Assembly (NCBI RefSeq): GCF_001425485.1
Contig: NZ_LMQW01000051.1
Span: forward strand, 62,001 to 126,000
Length of the DNA stretch: 64,000 nt
Direction of reading: 5' to 3'
From: Aureimonas sp. Leaf427
GTDB taxonomy: Bacteria > Pseudomonadota > Alphaproteobacteria > Rhizobiales > Rhizobiaceae
This document shows positions 26,998 through 35,895 of this stretch, piece by piece; position 1 is the stretch's first letter, and each line of letters opens with the position of its first letter. The translations under genes and the position numbers were made by a program. Below the pieces are notes generated by a model. The model worked only from the letters and a program-made list of their open reading frames with translations, did not search any database and was not told where the DNA came from.

Positions 26998-27145
26998 ACC
27001 GGCGTCCGCTTCCCCGAGACGGGAAGCGGCTCGCCCCAAGCGCCTTTCTAACTCCGCTCGATGTTCGAAGTCGCGAGCCTCAGCGTTCGAACATCCGAGG
27101 GGGCGCCAGGGCGGACGCTCTTGCCTCGCAACCCTATAAACGGCG

Positions 27146-27173
27146 AAGGCCGGAGCGTTTCCGCTCCGGCCTT
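27146..27173. terminator. Strong hairpin between metF and a convergent small gene
   Basis: A 12-bp perfect stem (27146-27157 with 27162-27173) closes a TTTC loop. On the plus strand it ends in CCTTTC, giving a short T run. It can end metF transcription and, read from the other strand, transcription of the small peptide gene at 27217-27303. A weaker 9-bp stem (27006-27014 with 27021-27029) immediately follows metF. Confidence 0.65.
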
Positions 27174-27216
27174 TCGGATATCGATCTGGATCGCCGATGG
27201 ACGGGCTGCGAAAGCC

Positions 27217-27303
27217 CTACGGCAGGACCCCCAGGACCATGGCGCCGACGAAAACGAAGGCGGCCGAGATCATCAGGAGGTTCAGGGATCGCGAAATGAG
27301 CAT
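27217..27303 (-). CDS. 28-residue single-span membrane peptide
   Basis: Short frame from ATG (27303-27301) to TAG (27219-27217), 28 residues. It begins MLISRSLNLL, has one hydrophobic span (MISAAFVFVGAMVLGV) and ends LP. A strong ribosome site, GTGAGGG, sits 7 bases before the ATG. The positively charged Arg before the span suggests the N-terminus stays in the cytoplasm. Hairpins follow the stop. The gene is below the usual length cut-off of gene callers. Function unknown; the strong ribosome site, span and terminator make it a good candidate for a real small protein. Confidence 0.6.
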   Translation of the reverse strand: MLISRSLNLLMISAAFVFVGAMVLGVLP

Positions 27304-27517
27304 CGTGTTTCCCTCACGTTTCATGCCCAACACGTTAACCCACCGTTCAGATAGGTAAAGATCCAATTCATGCTGCACCGCACGGGATATGACGGCTTAT
27401 CTCAATCCGTGATCGTTCGCGGGATGCTATGCTCATAGTGGTGACATTGATGGCATGGCTTGCCATAAATGATCAAAATGACGCCAAAATATTCCATCGC
27501 CTTGTTGTGGACAAGGT

Positions 27518-28777
27518 TCAGTCGGGCCGCTGGAGCCGCTCCAGCAGGTCGGCGATCGAGAGGGCCGCCCGATCCCGGCCGAAGCGCGTGACGAGGGTGA
27601 TGCCGAGCGGCAGGCCGTCTTCGTCCTGAAAACCTGGAACGTTGACGCACGGATTGCCCGTCACGGTCCAGAGCCGGTTCATGGCGGGATCGCCGGTCGT
27701 GGCGAGCGAGGCGGGTGCGGCGCCGAGCGCCGACGGCGCGATCAGCGCATCGACCTCCTCGAAGAGGGCGGTCGCCGCCTTGCGCCCCTGCCGCGCGGCG
27801 CGCCGGGCCTCGTCGTAGCGCTCCGGCGAGAGAGCCGCGCCCTCGGCGAGGGCCTGCCGCAGGCTCTCGCTCAGCCGAGCGCCCTCGATCAGCCGCTCAT
27901 GCGCCAGCGACTGCGCCCCCTCGTAGGACTGGATCAGCGGCTGCGCCAGACGCGCCGCGGCCAGCGTTTCCGTCTCCGCGACATCGATCAGACTCGCCCC
28001 TGCGCGCTCCATGAGGCGCCCAGCCCGCGAAACGGCCTCCGCCATCTCGGGCGACAGCGCATCGTCGGCGCCGGAGCGATAGATGCCGATCCGCAGGTCC
28101 CGCGCCTCGACCGGCTCCACGTCGAGCGCGCGGCCCGTCAGGAGGGCGGCGAGCAGGGCGACGTCGGACACGGTCGGGGCGAAGAGCCCGGCCGTGTCGA
28201 GCGACCAGGCAAAGCTCTTCATGCCGACGGTCGGCAAAAGGCGGAAGCTCGGCTTGTAGCCGGCGACGCCGCAGAAGGCGGCGGGGCGGATGATCGAGCC
28301 CGCCGTCTGCGAGCCGAAGGCGCCCGCCACCATGCCGCTTGCGACCGCAGCCGCCGAGCCGGACGAGGAGCCGCCGGGCGTGTGCGCGAGATCGCGGGGA
28401 TTGCGCGTTTTGGCCGGCGTCAGATAGGCGAACTCCGTCGTCGCCGTCTTGCCCGCGATGAACGCGCCCTTTTCGCGCGCGATGGCGACGAGCGTCGCGT
28501 CGGCGCGCGGGCGATGGCCGGCATAGATCGGCGAGCCATGCTCGGTCGCCATGTCGGCGGTGTCGTAGATGTCCTTGATGCCGAGCGGGATGCCGGCGAG
28601 CGGCCCCGCGGCATGGCGCGCGGCTTCGAGCGTCTCGGCCGGCGCGCGGCGCACGAAGGCGCGGATGTCGCCATCCGCCGCATCGACGCGCTCGGCGAAT
28701 TCCGCGATCGACGCGCTGGCCGAGAGGGCTCCCGTCTCGATGGCGGAGAGGCGCTGGCGAAGGGTGAGGGCGCTCAT
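27518..28777 (-). CDS. Amidase signature family hydrolase
   Basis: 419 residues. The Ser-cisSer-Lys triad is visible: K68 in GIPLGIKDIYDT, cis-Ser S137 in TPGGSSSGSAAAVASG, and nucleophile S161 in TAGSIIRPA, spaced as in fatty acid amide hydrolase-type enzymes (24 residues between the serines). Hydrolyses an amide of unknown identity; it is not a GatA (no GatB/GatC neighbours). Its ATG overlaps the stop of the DMT exporter gene by 4 bases, so the two are co-translated, possibly amide breakdown plus export. Confidence 0.85.
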   Translation of the reverse strand: MSALTLRQRLSAIETGALSASASIAEFAERVDAADGDIRAFVRRAPAETLEAARHAAGPLAGIPLGIKDIYDTADMATEHGSPIYAGHRPRADATLVAIAREKGAFIAGKTATTEFAYLTPAKTRNPRDLAHTPGGSSSGSAAAVASGMVAGAFGSQTAGSIIRPAAFCGVAGYKPSFRLLPTVGMKSFAWSLDTAGLFAPTVSDVALLAALLTGRALDVEPVEARDLRIGIYRSGADDALSPEMAEAVSRAGRLMERAGASLIDVAETETLAAARLAQPLIQSYEGAQSLAHERLIEGARLSESLRQALAEGAALSPERYDEARRAARQGRKAATALFEEVDALIAPSALGAAPASLATTGDPAMNRLWTVTGNPCVNVPGFQDEDGLPLGITLVTRFGRDRAALSIADLLERLQRPD

Positions 28778-29709
28778 CGGGCGACGGCCTGGGCGTGGAT
28801 CAGGCGCGCGATGCGCCCGTCGATCGCGGCAAGGCCTGCCAGGATCAGCGCGAAGCCGCCGACCTCGCCCGCCGTCAGCGCCTCTCCATGGAACAACACG
28901 CCGAGAAGGATGGCGCTGGCCGGCACCAGGAACGTGACGAGCGAGGCGTTCGTCGCGCCCGCCGCGGCCACGATCTGGAAGAAGAGGATGAAGGCGAGCG
29001 CCGTGGCGCCGAGAGCCAGCGCCAGGAGCGCGACCGCGCCGCCGCCGCTGAGATCCCCGTAGACGAGAGGGCCATGGACCGCGAGCACGAGCGGCATCAT
29101 CATCAGGCCGGAGGCACAAAGCTGCCCGGTCGCCACGACGGCCGGCGGAACGCCCTTGAAGCGGCGGGAGAAGACGCCGGACAGCGCATAGCAGAACGTC
29201 GCCGCGAGAATGGCCGCGAAGGCGTAGACCGGAACGCTATGACCGGTCCCGAAGGCCTCCGGTCCGACCAGCACCGCGACGCCGACGATGCCGAGCATGA
29301 CGCCCGCGAGCTTGCGGCCGGTCAGCCGCTCGTCCGACGTCGCGATGGCCGCGACGAGGATCGTCCAGAGCGGGGTCGTGGCGTTGAGGATCGAGGCGAG
29401 CCCGCCGCCCATCCGCGTCTGCCCGATCGCGAGCAGAAGGAAGGGCACGGCATTGTTGAGAAGGCCGAGGATCAGGAAGTCGCCCGCGCGCTGGCGCAGG
29501 GGCGCGAACGAGATGCCGCGCAGGCGCAGGTAGACGAGAAGCGCCAGAGCGGCGAGACCGAGCCGGGCGCCGACGAGGGGAAGCGGCGGCAGTTCGCGGA
29601 TGACGATCTGCGTCAGGAAAAAGGACCCGCCCCAGAGCCCGCCCAGCACGAAGAGGAGTGCCCAGGAGCGCCCGCTCATGGAAGGCGGGGCGGTCGGTTG
29701 GATGGTCAT
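28774..29709 (-). CDS. EamA/DMT superfamily transporter
   Basis: 311 residues with ten hydrophobic segments arranged as two EamA repeats. Typical motifs are GGLWGGSFFLTQIVIRELPPL in the first repeat and the repeated short-loop pattern in the second. Members export amino acids, nucleosides or other small metabolites. It is translationally coupled to the downstream amidase gene. Confidence 0.88.
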   Translation of the reverse strand: MTIQPTAPPSMSGRSWALLFVLGGLWGGSFFLTQIVIRELPPLPLVGARLGLAALALLVYLRLRGISFAPLRQRAGDFLILGLLNNAVPFLLLAIGQTRMGGGLASILNATTPLWTILVAAIATSDERLTGRKLAGVMLGIVGVAVLVGPEAFGTGHSVPVYAFAAILAATFCYALSGVFSRRFKGVPPAVVATGQLCASGLMMMPLVLAVHGPLVYGDLSGGGAVALLALALGATALAFILFFQIVAAAGATNASLVTFLVPASAILLGVLFHGEALTAGEVGGFALILAGLAAIDGRIARLIHAQAVAR

Positions 29710-29835
29710 CGCAAGGCGCTCCTTTGGTCTCCGGTGTTGCAGATGACGCCCTCGCATGCCACCCGTTTTCCAAAGGTGCGGGCGCTTCGCGACTGAGACC
29801 GCCCGATCCCCTCGCGCAAGGTTGAAGAAACACCG

Positions 29836-31053
29836 ATGCAGATTTTCGAGACGGCCAAGGATGCGGCCCTGGCGCTGCGGCCGGACGTGCCGGTCTACTG
29901 CTTCCGCCCCAACGTCCTGAAGGAGGACGCCAAGGCCTTCATGGAAGCCTTTCCCGGCGACACCGCCTATGCGGTGAAGACCAATGGCGAGCCGATGGTG
30001 CTGAAAGCCCTGTCGGAGGCGGGCGTGAGGATCTTCGACGTCGCCTCGCCCGGCGAGTTCGCGGCCGTGCGCGCCGTCGCGCCCAAGGCCGAGATGCTCT
30101 ACATGCACCCGGTCAAGGCACAGTCCGACATCCGGCTCGCGCTGGAGACCTACGGCATCCGGATCCTGTCGCTCGACCACGAGGACGAGGTCGCCAAGAT
30201 CCTGCGCATCGTGCGCGCGCTCGATCTCGATCCCTCGACCATCACGCTCTTCATCCGCCTGCAGACCAAGGGCAGCGCGGCTTACGAGCTGTCCAAGAAG
30301 TTCGGCGCAGCGCCCGCCCATGCGGTCGAGCTTCTCCAGCGCTGCCACAATATCGGCTTCAAGGTCGGCGTCTGCTTCCATGTCGGCTCGCAGATCGAGG
30401 ACCCCGAGACCTACGAGCGGGCGCTGCGCTCGGCCTATTGGGTGCGCTCGCGGGCCGGCGTTCCGCTGGCGGGGCTCGATGTCGGCGGCGGCTTTCCCGC
30501 CGAATACGGCCATGATCCGAAATCGAAGAAGCCCGAAATGCCGGGCCTCGGCCAGATCATGTCGCGCCTTCGCGGCGACATCGAAGCCCATGATTTCCAG
30601 GACATGGCGCTCGTCGCCGAGCCCGGCCGCGTCGTGGTGGCGCGCGCCTTCTCGCTGATCGTGCGCGTGCTTCTGCGCAAGGGCCGCCGGCTCTACATCA
30701 ACGACGGAATCTGGGCCTCGCTATCCGACAGTTGGACCGGCAAGATCACGCTGCCCGCCCGCTTCATCCCCGATCCCGCCCGCACCCGGCGCAACGGCGA
30801 CCCGAAGACCATCGCCCCCTTCCGCGTCTGCGGCGCGACCTGCGACAGCGTCGACATCCTCTCCCGGCCCTTCTGGCTCCCCGAGACGGTGGACACCGGC
30901 GACTGGATCGAGATCGGCCATATCGGCGCCTACTCCCTCTCCCTTCGCACCCGCTTCAACGGCTTCTATCCCGACACGTTCGTCGAGGTGACGACCCCGT
31001 TCGACCCCGGCAAGGCGGAAGGATATGCGAGCCTGGAGACGATGGGGGAGTAG
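29836..31053 (+). CDS. PLP-dependent ornithine/lysine/arginine decarboxylase, fold III
   Basis: 405 residues, alanine racemase-fold decarboxylase of the eukaryotic-ODC type. PLP lysine K48 in YAVKTN, HVGSQ, LDVGGGFPAEY, phosphate-binding EPGR, and the catalytic Cys region GATCDSVDIL followed by GDWIEI. The family makes polyamines from ornithine or lysine (bifunctional in several Hyphomicrobiales), or diamines by decarboxylating related substrates. Which one cannot be settled from sequence; lysine/ornithine decarboxylase is the best guess. Confidence 0.88.
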   Translation: MQIFETAKDAALALRPDVPVYCFRPNVLKEDAKAFMEAFPGDTAYAVKTNGEPMVLKALSEAGVRIFDVASPGEFAAVRAVAPKAEMLYMHPVKAQSDIRLALETYGIRILSLDHEDEVAKILRIVRALDLDPSTITLFIRLQTKGSAAYELSKKFGAAPAHAVELLQRCHNIGFKVGVCFHVGSQIEDPETYERALRSAYWVRSRAGVPLAGLDVGGGFPAEYGHDPKSKKPEMPGLGQIMSRLRGDIEAHDFQDMALVAEPGRVVVARAFSLIVRVLLRKGRRLYINDGIWASLSDSWTGKITLPARFIPDPARTRRNGDPKTIAPFRVCGATCDSVDILSRPFWLPETVDTGDWIEIGHIGAYSLSLRTRFNGFYPDTFVEVTTPFDPGKAEGYASLETMGE

Positions 31054-31125
31054 GGGCGGGAGATCATCTTGCGTCGGAGCCGGCTTTCTCCCAAATCTGA
31101 AGCGACCGAACAGAAGGGCCCTACG

Positions 31126-31401
31126 ATGCGTCCAGCCGAAGCCGTGAGTTCCGCCAAACGGGGCATAGCCGAATTGTTCGTCGGTGAATCGATTCAAAAT
31201 CTCGGGCTTGAAGAAATCGAGTACAGCGACGACGAGCGGGTCTGGCACATTACCCTCGGATTCTCCCGTCCCTGGGACGATCGCCGCGGGCTTTCCAACC
31301 TCCTGGGGGCCGATGCCTTGGCCAACAGGCACTACCGTGTCGTGAAGGTGCGCGATGAGGATGGCGCGATCATCTCGGTGAAGTTGCGAGAGCTGAACTG
31401 A
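31126..31401 (+). CDS. Small conserved-looking protein paired with a PIN domain gene
   Basis: 91 residues. The N-terminus is an amphipathic helix (AVSSAKRGIAELFVGES), followed by an alpha-beta region with conserved-looking LEEIEYSDDERVWHITLGFSRPW and YRVVKVRDEDGAIISVK. I do not recognise a named family. ATG 31126 has AAGGG upstream. The PIN-domain gene follows after 3 bases, so it is very likely the partner, in the place where an antitoxin or regulatory subunit would be. No helix-turn-helix is evident. Confidence 0.7.
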   Translation: MRPAEAVSSAKRGIAELFVGESIQNLGLEEIEYSDDERVWHITLGFSRPWDDRRGLSNLLGADALANRHYRVVKVRDEDGAIISVKLRELN

Positions 31402-31404
31402 GCG

Positions 31405-31884
31405 GTGCGCAAGGCGCTTGTTCTCGATACCCAGCTTGCGGTTCTCTTGGTCGTCGGCAATGCCGATCGCGGCTACATCGAGCGCCACAAGCGCCTTTCG
31501 GCCTATCGGTCGGAGGACCATGATCTCTTGTGCCGCGTGGTCGATCGGTTCCGAAGCCTCATCTGCAGCGTCAATGTGCTCACAGAAACGTCCAACCTGA
31601 CACGTCAGATTTCCGAACCGATGAAGTCGGAGATTGCCGCTTCGCTCCGGCGGCTGATCCTGCATTGCGAGGAGATCTACAGCCCGTCCGTGAACATCGC
31701 TCCATCCGCGGAATTTCGGTCGCTGGGACTGACGGATGCCGGTCTACTCGCAATCCTGAATCACGACCGCGTTCTGCTAACGGCCGATCTCCCGCTCTAC
31801 CTGGAGGCGATGCAGAAGGGGCTCGTCGCCGTCAGCTTCGCGCATCTGCAAGAGAACGAGATGCAGTTATCTGCCGGTTTTTAG
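31405..31884 (+). CDS. PIN domain ribonuclease-like protein
   Basis: 159 residues with GTG start. The four acidic residues of the PIN nuclease site are all placed as expected: D8 (ALVLDTQ), E61 (NVLTETSN), D111 (GLTDAGLL) and D128 (LLTADLPLY). PIN domains cut single-stranded RNA with Mg2+ or Mn2+; VapC toxins are the best-known members, but this protein is larger than most VapC toxins (about 130 residues) and its partner is not a VapB-type antitoxin. It forms a tight two-gene unit with the upstream gene. Confidence 0.8.
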   Translation: MRKALVLDTQLAVLLVVGNADRGYIERHKRLSAYRSEDHDLLCRVVDRFRSLICSVNVLTETSNLTRQISEPMKSEIAASLRRLILHCEEIYSPSVNIAPSAEFRSLGLTDAGLLAILNHDRVLLTADLPLYLEAMQKGLVAVSFAHLQENEMQLSAGF

Positions 31885-31908
31885 GGCGAGGCGCCGAGCG
31901 CCTCGCCC
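31884..31908. terminator. Inverted repeat between convergent genes
   Basis: A 10-bp stem GGGCGAGGCG/CGCCTCGCCC (31884-31893 with 31899-31908) lies between the end of the PIN gene and the end of the Mn catalase gene, which converge here. No long T run follows on either strand, so its terminator strength is uncertain. Confidence 0.5.
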
Positions 31909-31922
31909 ATCGTTTGCTGGGA

Positions 31923-32849
31923 TCAGCGAGACGCCTTGTAGAGCTTCTGCGCGATCTCGAACATTTCCTCCGGCGCGTAGTCCGGGGTGAAGGCCGAGGG
32001 CACGCCCGTCAGCTGGTGGATCTTGCCGCCTTCCGGCATGCCGTCGACGACTTCCAGCTCGCCCGGCGGATCGTTCGGCAGAGCGACTTCGCCATTGCCC
32101 CAGATGCCGGCCATCTCCTTGTAGTCGTTCGGGCTGAACGTATAGAGGCGGCGATGCGAGCCTTCGTCGAGATACTTCTGGCACTCGGGGATCTTGTCGA
32201 GCGGAATGTTCGGCGTCGGCAGGAAGTCCTTGATCTTGACGCCCGTGATCTTCTCCAGAGCCAGCGCATAGGCATGCGCATGGACCGAGCCGCGCACCAG
32301 GAGATAGCCGCAGACCTCGCGACCCGTCGGATCGGTCAGCGTCTCGTAGACGCGCAGCTTGTGCAGGCGCGCGCCGCATTCGAGATGGAAGTTGTGCAGG
32401 AGATCGACGACGACATTGCCCGTCGTCGTGATGAAGTCGTTGTTCCAGGAGGCGCCGTTGGAGTTCACCGGCATCGCGCCGCCTCCGCCGGAGAGGAAGG
32501 CAGCCGCGAGGCGGATGTCCTTCATGTCCTCGAAGGGCGCGCCGGAAATGTCGCCGCCGTCCTTCTCGTCGCCCTTGGGCTTGTCCGGCCCGTTGGCCAG
32601 CATGGCGACGCCGTTCGAGACGAGCTCGACATGGCCGAGCTCTTCCGCCGTGATCGAGGCGACGAGGCTGTAGAAGGGCTTCAGCTTGTCTTTGGAGCGG
32701 AAATTGAAGCTCTGGAACATGTAGTTCCCGAGCGTGGACATTTCGCCGTACTTGCCGCCCAGGAGTTCCTGAAGCGCGGCCGCCGCGTTCGGATCCGCCC
32801 GTTTCGGCGCAGGAAGCTCGGCCTGGAGCTTGTCGACTCGCATGAACAT
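31923..32849 (-). CDS. Manganese (non-haem) catalase
   Basis: 308 residues with a ferritin-like four-helix core. Metal-ligand signatures include AEELGHVELV (around 70-78), LECGARLHKLRVYE (around 150-163) and RGSVHAHAYALALE (around 180-193). It degrades hydrogen peroxide with a di-manganese centre. The length and fold are normal for the family. A GGAAC-N16-CGTT promoter 30 bases before the ATG places it in the general stress response. Confidence 0.92.
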   Translation of the reverse strand: MFMRVDKLQAELPAPKRADPNAAAALQELLGGKYGEMSTLGNYMFQSFNFRSKDKLKPFYSLVASITAEELGHVELVSNGVAMLANGPDKPKGDEKDGGDISGAPFEDMKDIRLAAAFLSGGGGAMPVNSNGASWNNDFITTTGNVVVDLLHNFHLECGARLHKLRVYETLTDPTGREVCGYLLVRGSVHAHAYALALEKITGVKIKDFLPTPNIPLDKIPECQKYLDEGSHRRLYTFSPNDYKEMAGIWGNGEVALPNDPPGELEVVDGMPEGGKIHQLTGVPSAFTPDYAPEEMFEIAQKLYKASR

Positions 32850-32878
32850 GGAAGGACCTTTCGCTGTGGTCCTATCCG

Positions 32879-32903
32879 AACGGGTCGTTAACTTAAGCGT
32901 TCC
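32879..32903 (-). promoter_or_regulatory. EcfG-type (general stress sigma) promoter of Mn catalase
   Basis: On the minus strand GGAAC (32903-32899), a 16-base spacer, then CGTT (32882-32879). This matches the GGAAC-N16/17-CGTT promoter of the alphaproteobacterial general stress sigma factor EcfG. The -10 element is about 30 bases before the Mn catalase ATG, which is right for a promoter. A peroxide-removing enzyme is a sensible member of this regulon. Confidence 0.7.
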
Positions 32904-32959
32904 TGACTAAGGCTGTTGGCAGCTACCGACATGAGCTTTCGGCAGCCCGGAACCTCGCC

Positions 32960-33397
32960 TCAGCGCTTCGGCGTGATGTCCTTCAGAAGCTCGGGATCGA
33001 GATCCGCCCGGTGATCGGGGAAGTGGTCGAGGATCATGTTGGCGTTGCGCTTGTGCGCCTTGAAGTAGACGTCGAACACGTCGCCGAGGAGCGGCACGGA
33101 GCCGACCGCGACGTCGAGGCCGACATTGCCGACCATGCGCATGATCTTGTGCCGGGGCAGGCCGAGCTTGCGCGCTTCGTTGATGATGAAGAGACCGATC
33201 AGGCCGCCGGCCGCGTCGCCGATGCCGGGGACGAGGCCCATGACGGAATCGGCGCCGAAGCGCACGCCGATGACCGGCACGCGGATGGCCGTGTCCATGA
33301 GCCGAGCGAGGCGGCTGATCCGCTTCAGGCGGCGAATGCGCTCGGAGCGTGAGAACGCGGCTTCGGGGACGGCGTCGGCGGTGGTGCTGTAGACCAT
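32960..33397 (-). CDS. DUF4112 membrane protein
   Basis: 145 residues. Pattern LMDTAIRVPVIGVRFGADSVMGLVPGIGDAAGG, a hydrophobic stretch (LIGLFIINEARKLGLP), then VAVGSVPLLGDVFDVYFKAHKRN, as in DUF4112 proteins, which are small membrane proteins of unknown function. Divergent from the antiporter gene. ATG 33397 follows a GAGAAAG sequence. Confidence 0.8.
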   Translation of the reverse strand: MVYSTTADAVPEAAFSRSERIRRLKRISRLARLMDTAIRVPVIGVRFGADSVMGLVPGIGDAAGGLIGLFIINEARKLGLPRHKIMRMVGNVGLDVAVGSVPLLGDVFDVYFKAHKRNANMILDHFPDHRADLDPELLKDITPKR

Positions 33398-33607
33398 CGT
33401 CTTTCTCGAAGGACCTTTCCGGCATCGCGCCGGGGGTTGGGCCGGCGTCTGGAAATCATATGGGAAGACCGTTCGCCTTGCGAAAGACCCCGGCCTTTCC
33501 GACGGATTTTTTGCACCGCACAGGGCGGCACCATCAAGGAGCCGCAGTCCTGCCCTCCATGGCCGCAGCGACCGATTCCAGGGCCGCGGCAGGGGCGGGG
33601 GATCGGA

Positions 33608-34960
33608 TTGGAACAGGCAGCCGGACATGCGACCGGACTGGTCGAGATCGCCTTCGTCACCGTCGTCGCGGTGACGTCGGGGCTGCTTCTCATGCAGCTG
33701 AAGCTGCCGCCGATGATCGGCTTCATCCTCGCCGGCATCGCGCTGGGGCCGACGGGTTTCGGCGTCATCGACAACTCCGAGAACGTCTCCGCGCTCGCCG
33801 AGATGGGCGTCGTGGTTCTGCTCTTCTTCATCGGCATGGAACTGTCGCTGAAGGCCTTCGTGCAGACGCTGAAGCCCGCGCTCCAGATCGCCGGCGGCCA
33901 GCTCTGCGCGGCCATGGCCATCACCTTCGGCCTGATGGCGATCTCGACCGCTACGCTATCCGAAGCCATCATCCTCGGCTTCATCATCGCGCTCTCCTCC
34001 ACGGTGGTCGCGATGAAGATGCTGGCCGAGATCGGCGAGCTTCGCACCGATGTCGGGCGCATCACGGTCGGCGTCCTGATCGCGCAGGACATCGCCGTCG
34101 TGCCGATGCTCATCCTCGCCACCGCGCTCGGCGGCACCGCCGAGATCGGCTGGCCGATGATCGCGCTGAAGATCGTCGGCGCGGTCGGAGTGCTGGCGCT
34201 GCTCCTGCGCTATCTCGGCCGGCGGCCGAAGCTGCGGCCCTCGTTTGCGGCGGCGGTGGAGAACAATGTCGAGATCCTCGTCCTCGGCTCGCTCGCCTTC
34301 TGCCTGGCTCTGGCTTCGCTCTCCGGCGTCGCGGGTCTGTCGCCCGCCTATGGCGCGTTCATCGCGGGGCTGATCGTCGGTTCCTCCACGCTGCGGGGGC
34401 GGGTGATCCCGGTGATCGAGCCGATCCAGAGCCTGCTTCTCGTCGTCTTCTTCCTGTCGATCGGCCTTCTGATCGATCTGTCCTTCATTGTGGAGGAGTG
34501 GAAGCTCGTCCTCCTCGCCTCGATCTTCGTCATCATGGCGAAGACGGCCTTCAACATCCTTCTCATCCGCATGGCGGGCCTGCCCCGCCGGACCGCGCTG
34601 GAGGCCGGGCTCTCCATGGCGCAGATCGGCGAGTTCTCCTTCATCATCGCCGCCGCCGCCTTCGCGTCCGGCGCCATCGGCGACGACGTCTACCGCCTCG
34701 CCATCGCGGTGACGGCCATCACGCTCCTCGTCTCGCCCGCCTGGATGTCGCTGATGCGCATGATCGACAACGAGGCCCGCTTCGGCATCGTCGAGTTCAG
34801 GCGGGCGCTGGCGGAACTCTCCTTTGAACGCGGCCGGGCCGTGCGAAGCGTCGATGCGCTGGGCGACTGGGCGCACCGGCTGAACATCCGGCGGCGCGCG
34901 CTGCGGCGGGCCATTCGGCGCAGGCGGCAGGCGGGGCGGGTGCACGCAGAAGGAACTTGA
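33608..34960 (+). CDS. CPA2-family monovalent cation/proton antiporter (KefB-like)
   Basis: 450 residues with about twelve membrane segments. Motifs of the CPA2 family: LPPMIGFILAGIALGPTGFG early on, VLLFFIGMELSLK, the long helix SSTVVAMKMLAEIGE, and LSMAQIGEFSFIIA. It exchanges potassium or sodium for protons; unlike KefB/C it lacks a C-terminal nucleotide-binding RCK domain. I use a TTG start at 33608, which has GGGGGA just upstream; the frame is open further upstream but reads as non-coding Pro/Arg sequence. Confidence 0.85.
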   Translation: MEQAAGHATGLVEIAFVTVVAVTSGLLLMQLKLPPMIGFILAGIALGPTGFGVIDNSENVSALAEMGVVVLLFFIGMELSLKAFVQTLKPALQIAGGQLCAAMAITFGLMAISTATLSEAIILGFIIALSSTVVAMKMLAEIGELRTDVGRITVGVLIAQDIAVVPMLILATALGGTAEIGWPMIALKIVGAVGVLALLLRYLGRRPKLRPSFAAAVENNVEILVLGSLAFCLALASLSGVAGLSPAYGAFIAGLIVGSSTLRGRVIPVIEPIQSLLLVVFFLSIGLLIDLSFIVEEWKLVLLASIFVIMAKTAFNILLIRMAGLPRRTALEAGLSMAQIGEFSFIIAAAAFASGAIGDDVYRLAIAVTAITLLVSPAWMSLMRMIDNEARFGIVEFRRALAELSFERGRAVRSVDALGDWAHRLNIRRRALRRAIRRRRQAGRVHAEGT

Positions 34961-34998
34961 AATCAAACGGTCTGTACGCCGGCCACCGCCGCGGCGAG

Positions 34999-35517
34999 TT
35001 ACTTTTGATCTTTTGGATTGGGCCCGTAGCGATTTGTGCCCGGTGTACCTTCGAGGCAGAGAAAAACAAGAAATATGATCGCCGACACAAGACTGATAAG
35101 CGCAAAACCGCCCAGATAGATTGTTAGTTTGAGAATTTCGCCTTCGGTAGACGGCATTTCCGAACCAATAAGGTAAAAAGGTAGGCTGGAGTTTGCGATA
35201 AAAATGGGTGCTAAAGGAAGTGCAATCCACCAAGAGCTTCGTTCGCTATCGTGCAGACGGCGCGCCGTAACCATAAAGCTGGGCAGTAGAGTTCCAAATA
35301 ACCAGATCTTACTGAGAAGACCACCGTTCAGCGTATAAGATGTCGCGTTCGCCGCGACTTGCGTGTCTACGGCGCCGCCAAGTCCTGCGATCAAATCCAC
35401 CGTGGGCAAAACCAGCGAAATAACGAAGTACAGCAGAACCCAAAGCCAAAATTACCGTCGACGCGAGCGCCCGAAAAAGTCGAAATAGCGCTTCAACGGA
35501 AGGATGGCGTCCGGCAT
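34999..35517 (-). pseudogene. DUF805 membrane protein interrupted by a nonsense codon
   Basis: Reading the minus strand from ATG 35517, 21 codons (MPDAILPLKRYFDFFGRSRR plus Arg) are followed by TAA at 35454-35452 exactly where DUF805 proteins have a Glu/Gln in RRxEFWLW; the next codons continue FWLWVLLYFVISLVLPTVDL in the same frame to 34999. Later DUF805 marks are present: ARRLHDSERSSWW and EGTPGTNRYGPNP. One substitution restores a full gene. The stretch is much AT-richer than neighbours, suggesting recent acquisition. A truncated product could start at TTG 35409. Confidence 0.75.
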
Positions 35518-35605
35518 AATTGGCCCCGGGTTTCTACGACGCCAAGCCTAGCAAGATGTCATCGTAAGTGTAACGGAACATCTGCCGCCGTTCATCCTAG
35601 CAAGT

Positions 35606-35764
35606 TTACATCTCAGTTCCGAACGAGCTCAACAGCATCGACGCTACGACCAGAACGGCGACGCCGATGATGACGACGAGGGCGTTTCGCTTCGCCGTGT
35701 CGCGCTTCGGCTTGGCGGGCGCTGGCTTCGGCTTGCGGGGTTCGAACTTGTGGATGTTGCTCAT
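35606..35764 (-). CDS. 52-residue small membrane protein
   Basis: 52 residues. A basic, Pro/Lys-rich N-terminus (MSNIHKFEPRKPKPAPAKPK) is followed by a single hydrophobic span (ALVVIIGVAVLVVASMLL). ATG 35764 has no strong ribosome site. It sits in the AT-richer block between the DUF805 remnant and a methyltransferase gene. Function unknown. Confidence 0.5.
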   Translation of the reverse strand: MSNIHKFEPRKPKPAPAKPKRDTAKRNALVVIIGVAVLVVASMLLSSFGTEM

Positions 35765-35895
35765 CGGACGACGATAGCAGACGAGAGTGAAAGGTTCGTG
35801 GGCCGTTCGGTCAAAATCAGTCTGCGGCATTTGTGTTCCGTCGTATGCGACGGTCGGGTCGCGGACTTCCTGCACCGCGGTTGAGGCGCCATCGT

